From: Methanoregula sp.
GTDB taxonomy: Archaea; Halobacteriota; Methanomicrobia; Methanomicrobiales; Methanospirillaceae
Direction of reading: 5' to 3'
Length of the DNA stretch: 14,017 bases
Assembly (NCBI GenBank): GCA_030653335.1
Contig: JAURZP010000471.1
Coordinates: 1-14,017, forward strand
The translations under genes were made by a program, and so were the position numbers. Position 1 is the first letter of the stretch; every line of letters starts with the position of its first letter. The notes beneath the pieces are model-generated. The model did not search any database, was not told where the DNA came from, and was given only the letters and a program-made list of their open reading frames with translations. Of this stretch, positions 12,946 through 14,017 are shown in pieces.

Positions 12946-13911
12946 ATCTTCCCCTTCTTCCTCGTGCTCACGTGTCCGTGGCAGGATGAGGGTCTTGTAT
13001 TCTTCAAATTCTTCTTCGTTAATCAGCCCGCGCTCCTTTAAGTTTCCTACACGCTCAAGCAGCGAAATGCCTGCCTCAGTGCCGTAATGATTCTGGCTGG
13101 TTCGCTCTTTCTGCCGTTCCTCCATAAACCCGGCAGCGAGAATTGCAGAGGGCAGGGCAAGGAGTAAGACGCCCCCGATCGTTACCATGCCGGTGATGGT
13201 CTTGCCTAAAGGAGTTATGGGTACGATATCACCATACCCCACGGTCGTAACCGTCATCGCTGCCCACCACATGGCCGCCGGGATGCTGGAAAACTTGTCG
13301 GGCTGGGCAGCGTTCTCGACAATATACATGACTGTAGAGGCGAACAGGATCTCAAAGACCAGAAAGATTACAAGGAATGAGATGATCTCCCGTTTCTTGA
13401 AAAAGACACGGTTCATGAGTTGCAGCGCATCAGAGTGGCGGGTATAGCGCACCAGCTTGAAGATCGAAAGAAGCCTGAAGATGTGGAGCATGGAATAGTC
13501 TTTTGGGAATGCAAAGGGGAAGATGATAGGAATGATCGAGATGAGATCGATTATCATGTAGATGCCTGTCGCATAACGCAGGCGATCTTTAAACCTTCCG
13601 GTGAATGTGGGGTTTTGTGTACATGACCAGAGCCTTAGGATATACTCGATTGCAAAAACAAAAAGACAGACCGAAATAAGCCCAAAGAGCTGGGTGCGAA
13701 ACGACAGAGGGAGATCCGGTATCGTGGAGATGACGACAGAAATTGTGTTGGCCAAAATAAAGCTGGCAAGGAAATACCTCACCAGCCTTGCTGTGCGTTC
13801 CTCGTTTGGGTAGGTGTTGAGGATCGTGTTGACACGGGTTTTTATCCGGTCATAACGGGGGGGATTTCTAGGTATTTCCTGTGTTTGCTGCGCTGGATTC
13901 TCTGTCATCAT
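12937..13911 (-). CDS. Six-TM voltage-gated-type potassium channel with SHOCT-like tail
   Basis: A 324-residue ion channel subunit that would assemble as a tetramer in the membrane and pass K+. The voltage-sensor part has S1 (about 43-63), S2 (72-96, with E89 and R93), S3 (113-133, with D122) and S4 (about 143-159). S4 reads RLLSIFKLVRYTR, so it has basic residues R146, K152, R155 and R158, with Ser at one of the usual charged positions. S5 (176-198), the pore loop with selectivity filter TTVGYGD (222-228) and S6 (236-262) follow. The tail at about 282-310, LLERVGNLKERGLINEEEFEEYK, resembles a SHOCT domain, found at the ends of many membrane proteins. An acidic end EHEEEGEDKK closes the protein. 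The start is one of two neighbouring Met codons (13911 or 13908), with no strong Shine-Dalgarno. Confidence 0.95.
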   Translation of the reverse strand: MMTENPAQQTQEIPRNPPRYDRIKTRVNTILNTYPNEERTARLVRYFLASFILANTISVVISTIPDLPLSFRTQLFGLISVCLFVFAIEYILRLWSCTQNPTFTGRFKDRLRYATGIYMIIDLISIIPIIFPFAFPKDYSMLHIFRLLSIFKLVRYTRHSDALQLMNRVFFKKREIISFLVIFLVFEILFASTVMYIVENAAQPDKFSSIPAAMWWAAMTVTTVGYGDIVPITPLGKTITGMVTIGGVLLLALPSAILAAGFMEERQKERTSQNHYGTEAGISLLERVGNLKERGLINEEEFEEYKTLILPRTREHEEEGEDKK

Positions 13912-13935
13912 TGCACTGTCCGGGCTGGATCTTTT

Positions 13936-13941
13936 AGGAGG
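13936..13941 (+). promoter_or_regulatory. Perfect Shine-Dalgarno of the right-edge gene
   Basis: AGGAGG lies eight bases before a GTG (13950) that opens a frame continuing to the window end. The ATG at 13945 would give only two codons before TGA, so GTG is the sensible start. Confidence 0.5.
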
Positions 13942-13949
13942 ATTATGTT

Positions 13950-14017
13950 GTGAAAACTGATTTTGATTATGATATCACGAAATCCGGGTGGATGGTATTT
14001 ATAGTGTCCGGGATGTG
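13950..14017 (+). CDS. Start of an unidentified gene, cut by the right edge
   Basis: GTG at 13950 opens a frame of 22 codons with no stop before the edge, reading (M)KTDFDYDITKSGWMVFIV and on. The perfect AGGAGG upstream with 8-bp spacing is the main support. It is divergent from the potassium channel gene, with 38 bp between the starts. The visible stretch is too short to name a family. It could still be a chance frame. Confidence 0.45.
   Translation, partial: MKTDFDYDITKSGWMVFIVSGM

Noticed and set aside
13994..14005. ACTATAAATACC on the minus strand as channel promoter
   Set aside because: It fits a TATA box about 90 bases from the channel ATG, but the stretch is probably coding for the right-edge gene; it is not firm enough to list.
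1..14017. Mobile element, phage or defence system
   Set aside because: No transposase, integrase, recombinase, toxin-antitoxin, restriction or CRISPR-associated protein, and no terminal repeats or target duplications around tRNA-Ala, were seen.

Overview
This window looks like chromosomal DNA of a methanogenic archaeon, most likely of the Methanomicrobiales (Methanoregula-like). That is an inference from several things. The sensor kinases have the Methanomicrobia style, with an N-terminal membrane block, a PAS domain and an HDI-N type phosphoacceptor box. A methylthioinosine-type phosphorylase sits directly before a 5'-deoxyadenosine/MTA/SAH-type deaminase. The nicotinate phosphoribosyltransferase is of the archaeal type. 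The tRNA-Ala gene lacks an encoded CCA end. Intergenic regions are AT-rich with TATA-box-like elements and T-tract terminators. No species can be fixed from the sequence alone.

Layout. (1) 1-1947, minus: a membrane PAS histidine kinase cut by the left window edge, with Asn where the phosphoacceptor His belongs. (2) 1948-2170: intergenic, with paired palindromes and a terminator-like hairpin. (3) 2171-5736, minus: two tandem modules for phosphate transport in the order DUF47, PiT, DUF47, PiT. The downstream pair is canonical. The upstream pair is diverged in both partners. (4) 5782-5853, minus: tRNA-Ala(GGC). (5) 5953-7083, minus: nicotinate phosphoribosyltransferase, ending in a tandem 16-bp repeat rich in T-tracts. 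(6) 7253-10890, plus: a tight four-gene run of MTA/MTI phosphorylase family protein, amidohydrolase deaminase (DadD/MtaD type), secreted ComEC-like metallo-beta-lactamase-fold lipoprotein with a lamin-tail domain, and DUF3006. (7) 10891-11207: noncoding, with an 11-of-12-bp inverted repeat. (8) 11208-12611, plus: a second, apparently intact PAS histidine kinase. (9) 12733-12924, plus: a 63-residue membrane-anchored double-CxxC protein, convergent with (10) 12937-13911, minus: a six-TM voltage-gated-type K+ channel with a SHOCT-like tail. (11) 13950-14017, plus: the beginning of another gene behind a perfect AGGAGG, running off the right edge.

How the genes may work together. The DUF47 (PhoU-like) proteins probably gate the adjacent PiT carriers. 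The deaminase and phosphorylase together form the archaeal route in which MTA (and 5'-deoxyadenosine or SAH) is first deaminated to the inosine form, after which methylthioinosine is split by phosphate. The lipoprotein/DUF3006 pair is placed in the same run, but its role is not known. The two kinases have no response regulator next to them in the window.

No CRISPR array, transposase, integrase, phage gene or defence island was recognised. The most notable signals are the pseudokinase-like left kinase, the co-divergence of one PiT/DUF47 pair, and the palindromes and hairpins in the two gene-free stretches.
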